Of a stretch of DNA of 64,000 nt, positions 41,731 to 50,706 are shown piece after piece. Every line of letters begins with the position of its first letter. Position 1 is the stretch's first letter. This DNA is from JAGOBP01 sp964550855 (GTDB taxonomy: Bacteria; Chloroflexota; Anaerolineae; Fen-1058): NCBI GenBank assembly GCA_964550855.1, contig CAZKBQ010000013.1, positions 1 to 64,000 of the forward strand. Direction: 5' to 3'. The notes beneath the pieces were generated by a model that saw nothing but the letters and a program-made list of their open reading frames with translations, searched no databases and was not told where the DNA came from. Both the position numbers and the translations under genes were made by a program.

Positions 41731-42807
41731 TCACTCATCGGCTGCATGCCGATGCCGATGGTGCAGGTCCGGCAGGTGATCGTGGTCGTGTTCCAATCGC
41801 GGATGTTCGTGCCGGTGCGCGTGTTGATCGGCTGACTCCGTCACCGCGTGAGCGTGTCGATGGTGCGCCTCATCGTGCCGATGCGCGTGATCGTGCGCGA
41901 CAAGGACATGGGTATGAGGGTGGACGTGGTGTTCGTTCAACAACAACCAGGTGCCGCCCACCATCAACGGCAACGCTACCGCCAGCCACACGCTCGGCGC
42001 TTCACCCAGCACCACCACCGCTGCGATGACGCCGGCCAGCGGCGCCGTGCCGTACAACGCGCTCGTTCGCGCTGCGCCCAGTCCGCGCAGCGCGCGGATG
42101 AACAGCACGATGCTCAAGCCGTAACTGAGACTGCCCAGGAGCATGGCCTTCAGCGCGACATCGACAGTGGGCCAACGCAAACCGAGAACGAGCGACAAGC
42201 CGATCGAGCAGGCGGCAGCCCCCAGGCCCTTCCACGTCACGATGGCAAGGGGATCTTTCGCGGCGATGTGGCGCGTCAGGTTGTTATCGATGCCCCACAA
42301 CGCGCACGCGGCCAACACGCCCAGCGCCCCCACCGACAACCCCCACTCGCCGTTGAAATTCAACGAGAGCAGGGCGCTGGCGGCCAGCACACATCCCATT
42401 GCCCACCACGCCCGCCGTCCAATCGCCTCTTTGAAAACCAGGGCCGCGATCAACGTCGTGGCCGCGCCCTCAAAATTCAGCAGCAGCGACGCGGTGGCGG
42501 CTGGCGTATGGCGCAGGCTGAACAGCAGCACAATCGGGGCGGCGACGCCGCCTGCGAGAATGGCGCCGATGAGCCAGCCCGCATCGGCGCGCTCAAGCCG
42601 CGCTTCCATCACTGGCGAGCGTTTGCTCAAGCGCCGCGCCATCTGAAGCCACCACAGACTCAGGCCGCTGCCCAGATAGAGCAGGGCGGCCAGCGGAATC
42701 GGCTCGATATCACCCAGCAACACTTTGGACGCGGGCGCGCTGACGCCAAACAGCGCCGCCGCCGACAGCGCTTGAATCATCGGGTAAAGTGAAGCGCGAT
42801 TCTTCAT
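41731..42807 (-). CDS. EamA transporter with histidine-rich C-terminal tail
   Basis: A 358-residue DMT-superfamily permease with two EamA repeats (about ten helices, residues 10-288; LFGVSAPASKVLLGDIEPIPLAALLYLGSG at the start). After the last helix, a tail of about 65 residues contains some two dozen histidines interleaved with Asp, Glu and Arg (for example HDHAHRHDEAHHRHAHA). Such tails are common in zinc, nickel and cobalt transporters but rare in EamA proteins. The gene sits in the middle of the GntR sugar operon, 22 nt before the PTE-like gene. Transport of a metal or metal-linked metabolite is possible but unproven. Confidence 0.88.
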   Translation of the reverse strand: MKNRASLYPMIQALSAAALFGVSAPASKVLLGDIEPIPLAALLYLGSGLSLWWLQMARRLSKRSPVMEARLERADAGWLIGAILAGGVAAPIVLLFSLRHTPAATASLLLNFEGAATTLIAALVFKEAIGRRAWWAMGCVLAASALLSLNFNGEWGLSVGALGVLAACALWGIDNNLTRHIAAKDPLAIVTWKGLGAAACSIGLSLVLGLRWPTVDVALKAMLLGSLSYGLSIVLFIRALRGLGAARTSALYGTAPLAGVIAAVVVLGEAPSVWLAVALPLMVGGTWLLLNEHHVHPHTHVLVAHDHAHRHDEAHHRHAHAVTESADQHAHRHEHPRLEHDHDHLPDLHHRHRHAADE

Positions 42808-42821
42808 CGCTCAAGCAGGCA

Positions 42822-43844
42822 TCAACCGTGGCCCAACTCCCCACGCACCATCTTCGTCCCGGCGACCATCGCTTTCAACTTGGCGCGCGACGCCCAGCGC
42901 GCGGTCTGACTGAAGCCGCAGTCGGGCACGATGGCCAGTTTGTCGGCGGGCACATACTTCAGGGCCGTGCGGATGCGCTGCGCCACATCGTCGGGCGTTT
43001 CGATGTAGTAGTTCTTCACGTCGATCAACCCGGCCGCCAGCGTCTTGCCCGCTTCGGCGATTGGTTTGCCCAACTCGATCTCAAACAATTCTCGATTGGC
43101 AAACTCCAGCGCCAGTTCATCGGTGCGCGTGTCCAGAATGTGCGGAAACAGCGGCGCGTAGGTGCGTTTGGCCACCGGCCGCCCCACGAAATTCCCAAAG
43201 CACAAATGCAGGCCGATGCGCGCCTTGACCCCTTTCACGGTGCTGTTGAACAGTTCCACAAAGTCGCCGGGCGATTTGGGATGCACGGCATACGATGGCT
43301 CGTCGAGTTGAATGAAGTTCACGCCCGCGGCGACGAGGGCCTTCAACTCGGCGTTGATGATCTCCGCGAGCGCGTGCGCCACAGCCATGCGATCGGTATA
43401 GGCGCGGCCCGGCGCGATGCGGCCTGCCAGCGTGAACGGCCCGGGGCAGGGCAGCTTAAGCGGGCGCGCGGTGCGCGTGCGGACATATTCAAATTCGGCG
43501 ACAAGCCCCAGGCCCTGCGGCGCGGTGATGGGCTCGATCGCTTCGTAATGCTCGCGCTGATCGTGACCGGCGGGACCCAATAACCGATCGGGTGGCAGAG
43601 TGCGCAGGCCCGTCAATCGATTGTAGAAATCGGCGGTGAAAAAGCCCAGACGCCGCATCTCGCCGTCGGAGACAATATCGACGCCGGCATCTTCCTGATC
43701 GCGCAGCGCCAGATCGACGGCGTCATTCAATGTCTCCTGCATATCGGCCGGGCCGTAAGCGCCGCGCTTCATCGCATCGACCGCCGTGATGAACCACGAC
43801 GGCCACGCATAACTGCCAATCACACTCGTCGGTAAAATCGTCAT
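42822..43844 (-). CDS. Cobalamin-independent methionine synthase-like protein (MetE C-terminal domain)
   Basis: A 340-residue protein corresponding to the C-terminal, zinc-containing barrel of MetE. TSVIGSYAWPSWF at the start, GVDIVSDGEMRRLGFF (about 54-69), FIQLDEPSYAV (about 167), GLHLCFGN with zinc His/Cys and PDCGFSQT with the final zinc cysteine are present. The folate-binding N-terminal half of true MetE is absent. Stand-alone versions act as methyl or alkyl transferases to thiols. Together with the UroD-like gene, it gives the operon two methyltransferase-type proteins. Confidence 0.87.
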   Translation of the reverse strand: MTILPTSVIGSYAWPSWFITAVDAMKRGAYGPADMQETLNDAVDLALRDQEDAGVDIVSDGEMRRLGFFTADFYNRLTGLRTLPPDRLLGPAGHDQREHYEAIEPITAPQGLGLVAEFEYVRTRTARPLKLPCPGPFTLAGRIAPGRAYTDRMAVAHALAEIINAELKALVAAGVNFIQLDEPSYAVHPKSPGDFVELFNSTVKGVKARIGLHLCFGNFVGRPVAKRTYAPLFPHILDTRTDELALEFANRELFEIELGKPIAEAGKTLAAGLIDVKNYYIETPDDVAQRIRTALKYVPADKLAIVPDCGFSQTARWASRAKLKAMVAGTKMVRGELGHG

Positions 43845-43856
43845 GTTCGCTCCCTG

Positions 43857-44636
43857 TTAGTGAGTGGTCCAACCGCCATCCACGGTCAACACCGTGCCGG
43901 TCACAAACTGCGCTTGATCAGAGGCCAGATACAGGGCGGCTTGTGCCACGTCGATCGGCTGCCCGAAATCACCCGTCAGCGGCTGCAACTGCGGTAACCG
44001 CGCGCGAATCGCCTCGCTGGTCTGCGCGCGCCGGCTCATCGCCGTGGCGATGAGACCGGGACAGATCACGTTGGCGCGGATGTGGTGCGGCGCGTAATAC
44101 GTCGCAATCGCGCGCGTCAACGCGATGATGCCGCCCTTGCTGGCCGCGTAAGCGTGCGTGGCAAAATCCGCGTCGCCGCCCACCAGCCCCAGCACCGATG
44201 ACAGATTCACAATGGCGCCGCGCCCGGCCTTGATCATTTCGGGAAGGGCGTATTTGCAGCCCAAAAACACGCTGGTCAGATTCAGCGCAATCGTCTTCTC
44301 CCAGCCTTCAGCGGTGATGTCGGCCGTCGGGCCGTCGCCCCATTGTCGGCCGCTGCCGCCCGCGGCGTTGAAGATCACGTCGAGTTGTCTGTAGCGATCG
44401 ATCGTTGCCCGCACGGCGGCTGCCACTTCAACCGCGCTCGTCATATCGGCGCGGACAAAGTGCGCTTCACCACCAGCCGATCGGATCTGCGCGGCGACCG
44501 CGTGCCCCTGTTCCTCGTGGAGATCGAAGATCACCACGCGCGCACCTTCGGCTGCAAACAACTGCGCCGTCGCCCGTCCGATGTCGCCGGCCCCGCCGGT
44601 GATGATGGCGACTTTAGCTTCAAGTGAATGGGACAT
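43857..44636 (-). CDS. Short-chain dehydrogenase/reductase
   Basis: A 259-residue classical SDR. Cofactor motif ITGGAGDIGRA (13-23), acidic residue in VIFDLHEEQG (about 36) suggesting NAD(H), NAAGG (about 90), catalytic serine in NLSSVLG and YAASK (about 162-166) are intact, as is the C-terminal TGTVLTVDGGWT. It probably oxidises a sugar or sugar-derived alcohol. It belongs to the minus-strand operon, 12 nt before the MetE-like gene. Confidence 0.93.
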   Translation of the reverse strand: MSHSLEAKVAIITGGAGDIGRATAQLFAAEGARVVIFDLHEEQGHAVAAQIRSAGGEAHFVRADMTSAVEVAAAVRATIDRYRQLDVIFNAAGGSGRQWGDGPTADITAEGWEKTIALNLTSVFLGCKYALPEMIKAGRGAIVNLSSVLGLVGGDADFATHAYAASKGGIIALTRAIATYYAPHHIRANVICPGLIATAMSRRAQTSEAIRARLPQLQPLTGDFGQPIDVAQAALYLASDQAQFVTGTVLTVDGGWTTH

Positions 44637-44786
44637 GATGATCAGACGGTCACCACGGAGGACACGGCGTTCACTGAGACTCTTGCCGCGTTCGGTGGTT
44701 TATCACTGAACCTTATCGGAAAGAGCGTCACGGGCATCCCCATGCCCGTGCTGTCTGCCGGGCGGCTGCGGTAATTCCGATGAAGT

Positions 44787-45569
44787 TTACTCATCGCCGC
44801 AGCCGTAGACGCGCCGCACGCGCGATCGATAATCGTCGTACACGTCGTCGAAGCGTTTCGATGACGCCGCCTCGCCGATGAAGAAACTGCTCGTCAACAC
44901 CAACGGCATCTTGCCCAGCCGCGCCAACCGTTCGGCGGTCAGCACCTTCAACGTATTCGCGATGATGGCGTGCCCGATGGTTGAGCCCGGCCCCACCGGA
45001 TCAGGCACGCCGTCGATTCTCACCAGCGCATCGCCGCCGGGCGTGCCGTTGTCAAGCGTAATGTCGGCCACATCGGGCAGGCGCTTCCCCGAACTGTGCC
45101 TGACCGGCGAATGCAAACAATGATCCAACGAGACCACCGCGATCACGGGCAGGCCGCGGCGCTTCGCGCCCAGGGCCACTTCCACCACCACTTCATTCAC
45201 GCCGCTATTCGAGAAGATCAGAAAACTGTCGGGCGGTTCCAGCACGAAGTTGCGCAGGATCACCTCGCCCAAGCCTGCGACGTGTTCTAGAAACATCGCC
45301 TGCCGCTGCCCGTTCGAGCCGACGACGGGATTGTGATACGTCAGCGACAGTTCCACGATGGGGTGAAAGCCGGGATAGCTGCCGTGGCGCGGAAACATCT
45401 CCTCCACCGGAATGCGCGAGTGGCCGGTGCCAAAGACGTGCACCAGGCCGCCACTGGCGATCGAGTTGGCGCAGATGTCGGCGGCTTGCTCCAGCGCCGC
45501 CATCTGGGTCGAGCGGATCCGATCGAGAATCTTTTGCACTTCGTCAAAGTACATCGTCGCTGCGTTCAT
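44787..45569 (-). CDS. SIS-domain sugar isomerase (UPF0309-like)
   Basis: A 260-residue single SIS-domain protein. LVHVFGTGHSRIPVEEMFPRHGSYPGFHPIVE (about 42-73), SFLIFSNSGVNEVVVEVALGAKRRGLPVIAV (about 114-144) and DNGTPGGDALV resemble the UPF0309 group, which is often encoded with amino-sugar or sugar-acid genes. ATG 45569 was chosen because the protein family starts near it. A 150-bp spacer with no gene separates it from the SDR gene. Confidence 0.87.
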   Translation of the reverse strand: MNAATMYFDEVQKILDRIRSTQMAALEQAADICANSIASGGLVHVFGTGHSRIPVEEMFPRHGSYPGFHPIVELSLTYHNPVVGSNGQRQAMFLEHVAGLGEVILRNFVLEPPDSFLIFSNSGVNEVVVEVALGAKRRGLPVIAVVSLDHCLHSPVRHSSGKRLPDVADITLDNGTPGGDALVRIDGVPDPVGPGSTIGHAIIANTLKVLTAERLARLGKMPLVLTSSFFIGEAASSKRFDDVYDDYRSRVRRVYGCGDE

Positions 45570-45589
45570 CCTGCTGCCTGATTTCCCGG

Positions 45590-46780
45590 TTACTGTATCC
45601 GTTGCGAAATCTCGCCGGACTGCTTGTGCTTCAGAATGTATTTGATCTTGCCGTCGGGCATGACCTCTTGCTTGATCAGGTAATGCTCCGCGTCGAACTC
45701 CGTGCGCGTTGATTGATCGGCGATGTCTTCGGAACCGCGCCACACTTCCAACTGCACCGGCTCCCAGCGCTTCGACGCCATCGATCGATAAGCCGCATCC
45801 ATGATGGCGTTGACGACGTAGCCGTCATAGAAGGTTTCCATCGGCTGCCTGCCCTGCTCGTAAGCGTCGAGCATGTCGACGAACATATCCGTATAACCCA
45901 GCGCGCCCACTTCGTCGCCCACGGGGAACAGCCAGCCGGTGTCGCTTTCCGATTTCTCCGACACGTAGCCGCCCTGACCCGGCGCGGAGAACATCTCGAA
46001 GCCGGTGCGCAGCCAGTGATTGAGCCAGACGGTGCCTTCGGTGCCGGAGACTTCGTCGCGCAAATCCATGCCGCCGCGAAACGTCCACGCGACTTCAAAT
46101 TGGCTGATCGCGCCGGTGGCGTACTTCACCAACCCGACCGCGCTGTCTTCGGCCTCAATGGGATGCACCTGTGTCGCGCCCCAGCACATCACCTCCAGCG
46201 GCTTCACGTCCTTGCCGATGAAGTTGCGGCCGATCTCGATGCAGTGGCAGCCCATGTCCACAATCGCGCCGCCGCCCGAAAGTTCCTTCTTCCAGAACCA
46301 GTCGCTGTGCGGGCCGGGGTGCGCCTCGCGCGAGCGCGTCCACAGGATTTTGCCGAGCGCGCCGTTGCGCACCGATTGCAACGCCTTCAACGTCTTGGGG
46401 GTGTAGGCGAGATCTTCGAGATAACCGGCAAACACGCCCGCTGTCTCGGCCGCCTCCAGCAGTTGTCTGGCTTCAGCCGCATTGCGCGCCAGCGGCTTGG
46501 TGCACAGGATGCCTTTGCCCGCTTGCGCAGCGGCCAGCCCCGCTTCCAGGTGCAGATAGTTCGGCAAACCGATCACGACGAGATCGACCTCCGGGCGTTG
46601 AATGGCCTCGACGAAATTCGTCGTCCAATGGGGAATGCCCCACTTTTCGGCGAAGGCTCTGGTCTTCTCAGGCTGACGGCCGGCGACAGTCACGATCTTG
46701 TCGCGCCCGCGTTTGGCGGTGAGCGTCATGGTGTAGAACAGGCCGATTAGTCCGGTGCCCAACATCGCGATGTTTGCCAT
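45590..46780 (-). CDS. Gfo/Idh/MocA-family oxidoreductase
   Basis: A 396-residue NAD(P)-dependent sugar oxidoreductase. It begins IAMLGTGLIGLFYTMTL, carries GLPNYLHLEAGLAAAQAGKGILCTKPLARNAAEA (TKP in place of EKP, about 74-107), and DWFWKKELSGGGAIVDMGCHCIEIGRNFIG (about 162-191). It differs clearly from the gene at 38574, so the two are unlikely to be recent duplicates and may act on different intermediates. It is the second gene of the operon after the GntR regulator. Confidence 0.92.
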   Translation of the reverse strand: MANIAMLGTGLIGLFYTMTLTAKRGRDKIVTVAGRQPEKTRAFAEKWGIPHWTTNFVEAIQRPEVDLVVIGLPNYLHLEAGLAAAQAGKGILCTKPLARNAAEARQLLEAAETAGVFAGYLEDLAYTPKTLKALQSVRNGALGKILWTRSREAHPGPHSDWFWKKELSGGGAIVDMGCHCIEIGRNFIGKDVKPLEVMCWGATQVHPIEAEDSAVGLVKYATGAISQFEVAWTFRGGMDLRDEVSGTEGTVWLNHWLRTGFEMFSAPGQGGYVSEKSESDTGWLFPVGDEVGALGYTDMFVDMLDAYEQGRQPMETFYDGYVVNAIMDAAYRSMASKRWEPVQLEVWRGSEDIADQSTRTEFDAEHYLIKQEVMPDGKIKYILKHKQSGEISQRIQ

Positions 46781-46879
46781 GTGCGTCTCCTTATTGAATG
46801 AGGATATCCAGCCATCGAATGAATTCGATGGCTGATGGTGGAAACGTGTTTACTCTGCTGGCCGCGAATTCATTCGCGC

Positions 46880-47617
46880 TTATTTGGCCGCCAGGACCGC
46901 GATCTCCACTTGCGCCCGATCGCCGCGCTGCTTGGCCACGCCGTGTTCCACCGGCCGGCCCTGCACGTCGTACATGGTGCTGTGGATGACCAGCAGCGGC
47001 ACGTTCGCCTTGATGCGCAGCAGTCTGGCTTCTTCTGCCGAGCACGGCGCGGCTTCTGCCAGCCGCACGCCGTGATCGAGTTGGATGCCGTACTTGGTGC
47101 GCATCAGCGCGTACAGCGACAGCGCGCTGAAATCCTCGCGCTCCAGGCCGGGAAAGAGCTGGGCGGGCAGGTAGTTGGTGGCCACGTCAAACGGCCGGTC
47201 GTCGACGAAGCGCAGGCGCACCAACTTCACCACGGGCGCGCCGGGGCTTAACTGCAGCTCGCCGGCCGTGTGATCGTCGGCGGGCACGACGCATTGTTGC
47301 AGCACCTTCACCGTGACGGCGAGGCCGCGCCGCGCCATGTCGGCGTGGAAGCCGGCCGTCTCCTGCGCCCACTGCACGCGGAACTTGGGCGGCGCCACGA
47401 ACGTGCCCTTGCCTTGCACCGCATAGAGCAGGCCCTCGTGAATCAGATCGTTCAGCGCTTTGCGCACCGTGATGCGGCTGACGCCGTGCGTCTGGCACAG
47501 TTCGTGCTCGGAGGGGATGGGTTGATCGGCGGCGAGCAGCCCAATCTGCGCCCGCAGCGCTTCGCGCAGTTGGTAATACTTTGGCAGCGGGGCGGCGGTC
47601 TGAGGCGGTCTGGGCAT
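46880..47617 (-). CDS. GntR-family regulator (HutC/UTRA type)
   Basis: A 245-residue repressor. The winged helix (LPKYYQLREALRAQIGLLAADQPIPSEHELCQTHGVSRITVRKALNDLIHEGLLYAVQGKGTFVA, about residues 11-75) is followed by a UTRA ligand-binding domain (about 95-235). It starts the eleven-gene minus-strand operon and faces the ROK-transporter genes, so it is the likely switch of one or both. UTRA ligands are usually sugar phosphates or amino acid derivatives. A TTGATT-16-TATAAT promoter lies upstream. Confidence 0.92.
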   Translation of the reverse strand: MPRPPQTAAPLPKYYQLREALRAQIGLLAADQPIPSEHELCQTHGVSRITVRKALNDLIHEGLLYAVQGKGTFVAPPKFRVQWAQETAGFHADMARRGLAVTVKVLQQCVVPADDHTAGELQLSPGAPVVKLVRLRFVDDRPFDVATNYLPAQLFPGLEREDFSALSLYALMRTKYGIQLDHGVRLAEAAPCSAEEARLLRIKANVPLLVIHSTMYDVQGRPVEHGVAKQRGDRAQVEIAVLAAK

Positions 47618-47691
47618 GACTGGCGCTCGTACCCTCTCGCGGCCCGTGCACAGCGACGCGGGTCGTCAGGTTGACATTACAAGTTAATTGC

Positions 47692-47719
47692 ATTATACTC
47701 ATTTCGTCTCAGGAATCAA
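47692..47719 (-). promoter_or_regulatory. Promoter of the GntR-led operon
   Basis: On the minus strand TTGATT (47719-47714), 16 bp and TATAAT (47697-47692), 75 nt upstream of the GntR ATG. The surrounding AT-rich stretch may hold the GntR operator, but no clean palindrome was found. Confidence 0.55.
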
Positions 47720-47779
47720 GCCGGATTTTTACCGCTGAAATAGCACGAAACGCATCGCCAAAAACAACTTAAGCATATC

Positions 47780-47821
47780 CGTGAAGTAAGTCACGAAGAA
47801 GATTGCACATTGATCACGTGA
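47780..47821 (+). promoter_or_regulatory. Two inverted repeats before the ROK gene
   Basis: CGTGAAGTAAGTCACG (47780-47795) is a 5-bp palindrome with a 6-nt centre, and TCACGTGA (47814-47821) is a perfect palindrome built from the same GTCAC-like arms. They lie 25-66 nt upstream of ATG 47846 and are candidate operators for the ROK protein or GntR. Confidence 0.45.
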
Positions 47822-47845
47822 CGGGCGAGGCGCAAGTATGCTAGC

Positions 47846-49147
47846 ATGGCAATCAGCCGTCCCATCGCCCGCCGGTCATTGAGGCCCATGAGTCCAGCCG
47901 CCCGCCCGTCAACGCTCAAGCCCCGCCCCATCGCGCCGCTGATCGTCTCGGCGCACGAGGCGCAGGTGATTGCCGCGCTGCGCAAGTACGAGGAAGTGTC
48001 CCGCACCGACATCGCGCGCCTCACCGGCTGGTCACGCCCCAAGGTGACCGGCGAAGTGGGCAAGTTGATCAAGCGCGGCATCCTGATGGAAACAGGCGAG
48101 GGCGAATCGCAGGGCGGCCGCCGCCCGCGTCTGTTGAAGTTCAACAATGTGCTGGGCTACATCGTGGGCGTGGACATCGGCGCCACCAGCATCGATATTG
48201 CGCTGGCCGATCTGAATGCGCAGGTGCTGGCGCGCGACTGCGGCCCGGCCGACGTGCGCGACGAGCCGCTGGTGCTGCTGGGCGATGTGAAACAGCGCAT
48301 CCTGACGATATTGGCCAAGCGCGGGCTGCGCGCCGATCAAGTGTTGGGCATCGGCGTGGGTGTGCCGGGGCCGGTGGATTTTGCGAAGGGCGTGCTGGTG
48401 GCCCCCCCGTTGATGCCCGCCTGGGAAGGCTTTTCGATTCGCGGCTATTTCCACGCCGCGTTTCCTTCATCGTTTGTCGCAGTGGACAACGACGTGAACA
48501 TCATGGCGCTGGGCGAGCTGCAGGCAGGCGCGGGCGCCGATGTCGATAACTTCATCTTCGTCAAGATCGGCACCGGCATCGGCGCCGGCATTGTGTGCAA
48601 CGGGCGGGTGCATCGCGGCAGCAACGGCAGCGCGGGCGACATCGGTCACATTGGCGTTGATCCCAACGGCCCGATCTGCCGCTGTGGCAACCCCGGTTGT
48701 CTGGAGATGATGGCCGCCGGGCCGGCCATCGCCTATCGGGCGACAGAGGCCGCACAGTCCGGCCAGAGCGCCATTCTCGCTCAAAAACTGTTGGCCGCCG
48801 GCGGCACGCTGCGCGCCGAGGATGTGGGCGCGGCGGCGCGCGAAGGTGATCGCGCCGCCATCGAGATCATTCAGAGCAGCGGGCGGATGATCGGCGATGT
48901 GCTGGCCGGGCTGGTGAACTTCTTCAACCCCAGCATGATTCTGGTGGGCGGTGGCGTGGCCAACATCGGCAACCAACTATTGGCCTCCATTCGACAGGCG
49001 GTGCTGCGCCGCTCGACGGCGCTGGCCACCCGCGAATTGAACATCAGCTATTCGCCCATGAGCACTGAAGCCGGCGTGACCGGCGCGATCCATCTGGCGC
49101 TTGAGCATCTGTTTATCGTTCAGGACAAAGTGAGTCAGACGCTATAG
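47846..49147 (+). CDS. ROK-family transcriptional regulator
   Basis: A 433-residue ROK repressor. The winged helix is SAHEAQVIAALRKYEEVSRTDIARLTGWSRPKVTGEV (about 35-71), the sugar kinase-like domain has VGVDIGATSIDIAL (about 112), FVAVDNDVNIMALGEL (about 210) and the zinc motif CRCGNPGCLEMM (about 278-289). ATG 47846 has no clear ribosome site; ATG 47888 is an alternative with GAGG 3 nt ahead. It is followed by a xylose/ribose-type ABC transporter, its likely target. Confidence 0.92.
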   Translation: MAISRPIARRSLRPMSPAARPSTLKPRPIAPLIVSAHEAQVIAALRKYEEVSRTDIARLTGWSRPKVTGEVGKLIKRGILMETGEGESQGGRRPRLLKFNNVLGYIVGVDIGATSIDIALADLNAQVLARDCGPADVRDEPLVLLGDVKQRILTILAKRGLRADQVLGIGVGVPGPVDFAKGVLVAPPLMPAWEGFSIRGYFHAAFPSSFVAVDNDVNIMALGELQAGAGADVDNFIFVKIGTGIGAGIVCNGRVHRGSNGSAGDIGHIGVDPNGPICRCGNPGCLEMMAAGPAIAYRATEAAQSGQSAILAQKLLAAGGTLRAEDVGAAAREGDRAAIEIIQSSGRMIGDVLAGLVNFFNPSMILVGGGVANIGNQLLASIRQAVLRRSTALATRELNISYSPMSTEAGVTGAIHLALEHLFIVQDKVSQTL

Positions 49148-49229
49148 GAGGTGGCTCCATCCCGATCGGTCTGGAAAACCGGCTGTCGCTACTCGATCAA
49201 ACTTCAACACCCACAAGGAGAAGAGATCC

Positions 49230-50643
49230 ATGAAGCACAGTAAAGCAACTCTGGCAGTCGTGACGCTGCTGCTCGTCATCGCGCTGGCCGCCGGCTGCGC
49301 CGCGCCCGCGGCCACGCCGACCGCCGCGCCCACACAACCCGCCCAGCCCGCGCAACCGGCTGTTCAACCGACGACTGCGCCGGCCCAGCCCGCGCAGCCG
49401 GCCGCCAAGAAATTCACGATCGGCATCTCCAACCCCTTCATTTCCAGTGAATATCGCACGCAGATGATCCAGGAACTGAAGGATGTCAATGCCGAATACG
49501 TCGCGAAGGGCATTGCCAATGACCTCGTGATCGAGAGTGCGGACACCGACGTGCCGGGCCAGATTCAGCAGCTGCAGAACCTGATCAACAAGGGCGTGGA
49601 CGCGATCCTGGTGAATCCCGGTGATGTGAACGGTCTGAACGACACGCTGCAAGAGGCCGTGAAGAAGGGCATCATCGTGATCTCGGTGGATCAGGAGTTG
49701 GACACGCCGAACGTGTACAACGTGGGCATCGACCAGAAGGAATGGGCCAAGATATCGGCCAAGTGGCTGGCGGAGAAGTTGGGCGGCAAGGGCAACATCG
49801 TGGAGATCGAAGGCTTCCCCGGCCACCCGGCGAACGTGGCGCGCATGAGCGGCGTGGACGAAGTGCTGGCGGGCTATCCGGACATCAAGGTGCTGGCGAA
49901 GGACACCGGCAAGTGGGACGAGGCGACCGGCCAGCAGGTGATGTCGAACTTCCTGGCGTCGTTCCCGAATCTGGACGGCTACTGGACGCAGGACGGCATG
50001 GCGATTGGGGCGTTCCAGGCGGTGCTGGCGGCCAATCCGGCCAAGTTCCCGGTGGTCGTGGGTGAAGGCCGCTGCCAGTTCCTCCAGCTGTGGAATGAGC
50101 AGCTGCAGAAGGACCCGACTTTCGAATCGATCGCGGTGGCGAATCCGCCCGGCGTGTCCCCGACCGGCCTGCGCATCGCCGTCAATATGCTGATGGGCAA
50201 GCAGGTGGACAAGAGCAAGTTGGGCGGCGCCAACGGCCTGTCGTTCGTCATCCCGATACCTGTGGTTGTGACCAAGGACAACTTCAAGCAGGTCTTTGAG
50301 ACGCAGTGCAAGGACAAGCCGGCCACGTATCTGCTGGACGGCATCATGACCGACGACGAAGTGCAGCAGTTCTTTGTCGGCGGTTCGGCTCCGGCGTCCT
50401 CGGCTCCGGCCAAGAAGTTTACGGTGGGCATCTCCAACCCCTTCATTTCCAGTGAATATCGCACGCAGATGATCCAGGAACNNNNNNNNNNNNNNNNNNN
50501 NNNNNNNNNNNNNNNNNNNNNNNNNNNNNNNNNNNNNNNNNNNNNNNNNNNNNNNNNNNNNNNNNNNNNNNNNNNNNNNNNCCACGTATCTGCTGGACGG
50601 CATCATGACCGACGACGAAGTGCAGCAGTTCTTTGTGAAGTAA
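49230..50643 (+). CDS. Tandem-domain sugar-binding lipoprotein interrupted by an assembly gap
   Basis: A binding protein of the ribose/xylose type (periplasmic binding protein-like I fold). The N-terminus is a lipoprotein signal (LVIALAAGCAAP) and a Pro/Gln/Ala/Thr linker. Domain 1 (from KKFTIGISNPFISSEYRTQM, about 64) runs to DDEVQQFFV (about 383). No stop follows; the frame continues through GGSAPASSAPA into a second KKFTVGISNPFISSEYR, then meets the 100-N gap. After the gap the end ATYLLDGIMTDDEVQQFFVK and a stop appear in the reading frame expected for a second full domain. Adjacent ATPase and permeases are the partners. AAGGAGA precedes the ATG. Confidence 0.85.
50482..50581. other. Scaffold gap of 100 N
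   Basis: Exactly 100 N mark a gap of unknown size. The 55 nt before it (50427-50481) repeat 49422-49476, and the 55 nt after it (50582-50636) repeat 50323-50377, so the missing part should be a near-copy of 49477-50322. Confidence 0.95.
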
Positions 50644-50655
50644 ATCCGACCCGAT

Positions 50656-50686
50656 TGTCCCCCTCTCCCCGGCGGAGAGGGGGACA
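50656..50686. repeat. CCCTCTCC/GGAGAGGG hairpin between binding-protein and ATPase genes
   Basis: TGTCCCCCTCTCC (50656-50668) pairs with 50674-50686 over CCGGC. It may stabilise the upstream message or attenuate transcription; a similar element lies at 38534-38560. Confidence 0.65.
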
Positions 50687-50706
50687 CTTCGACGAGAAAG
50701 CCGAAC

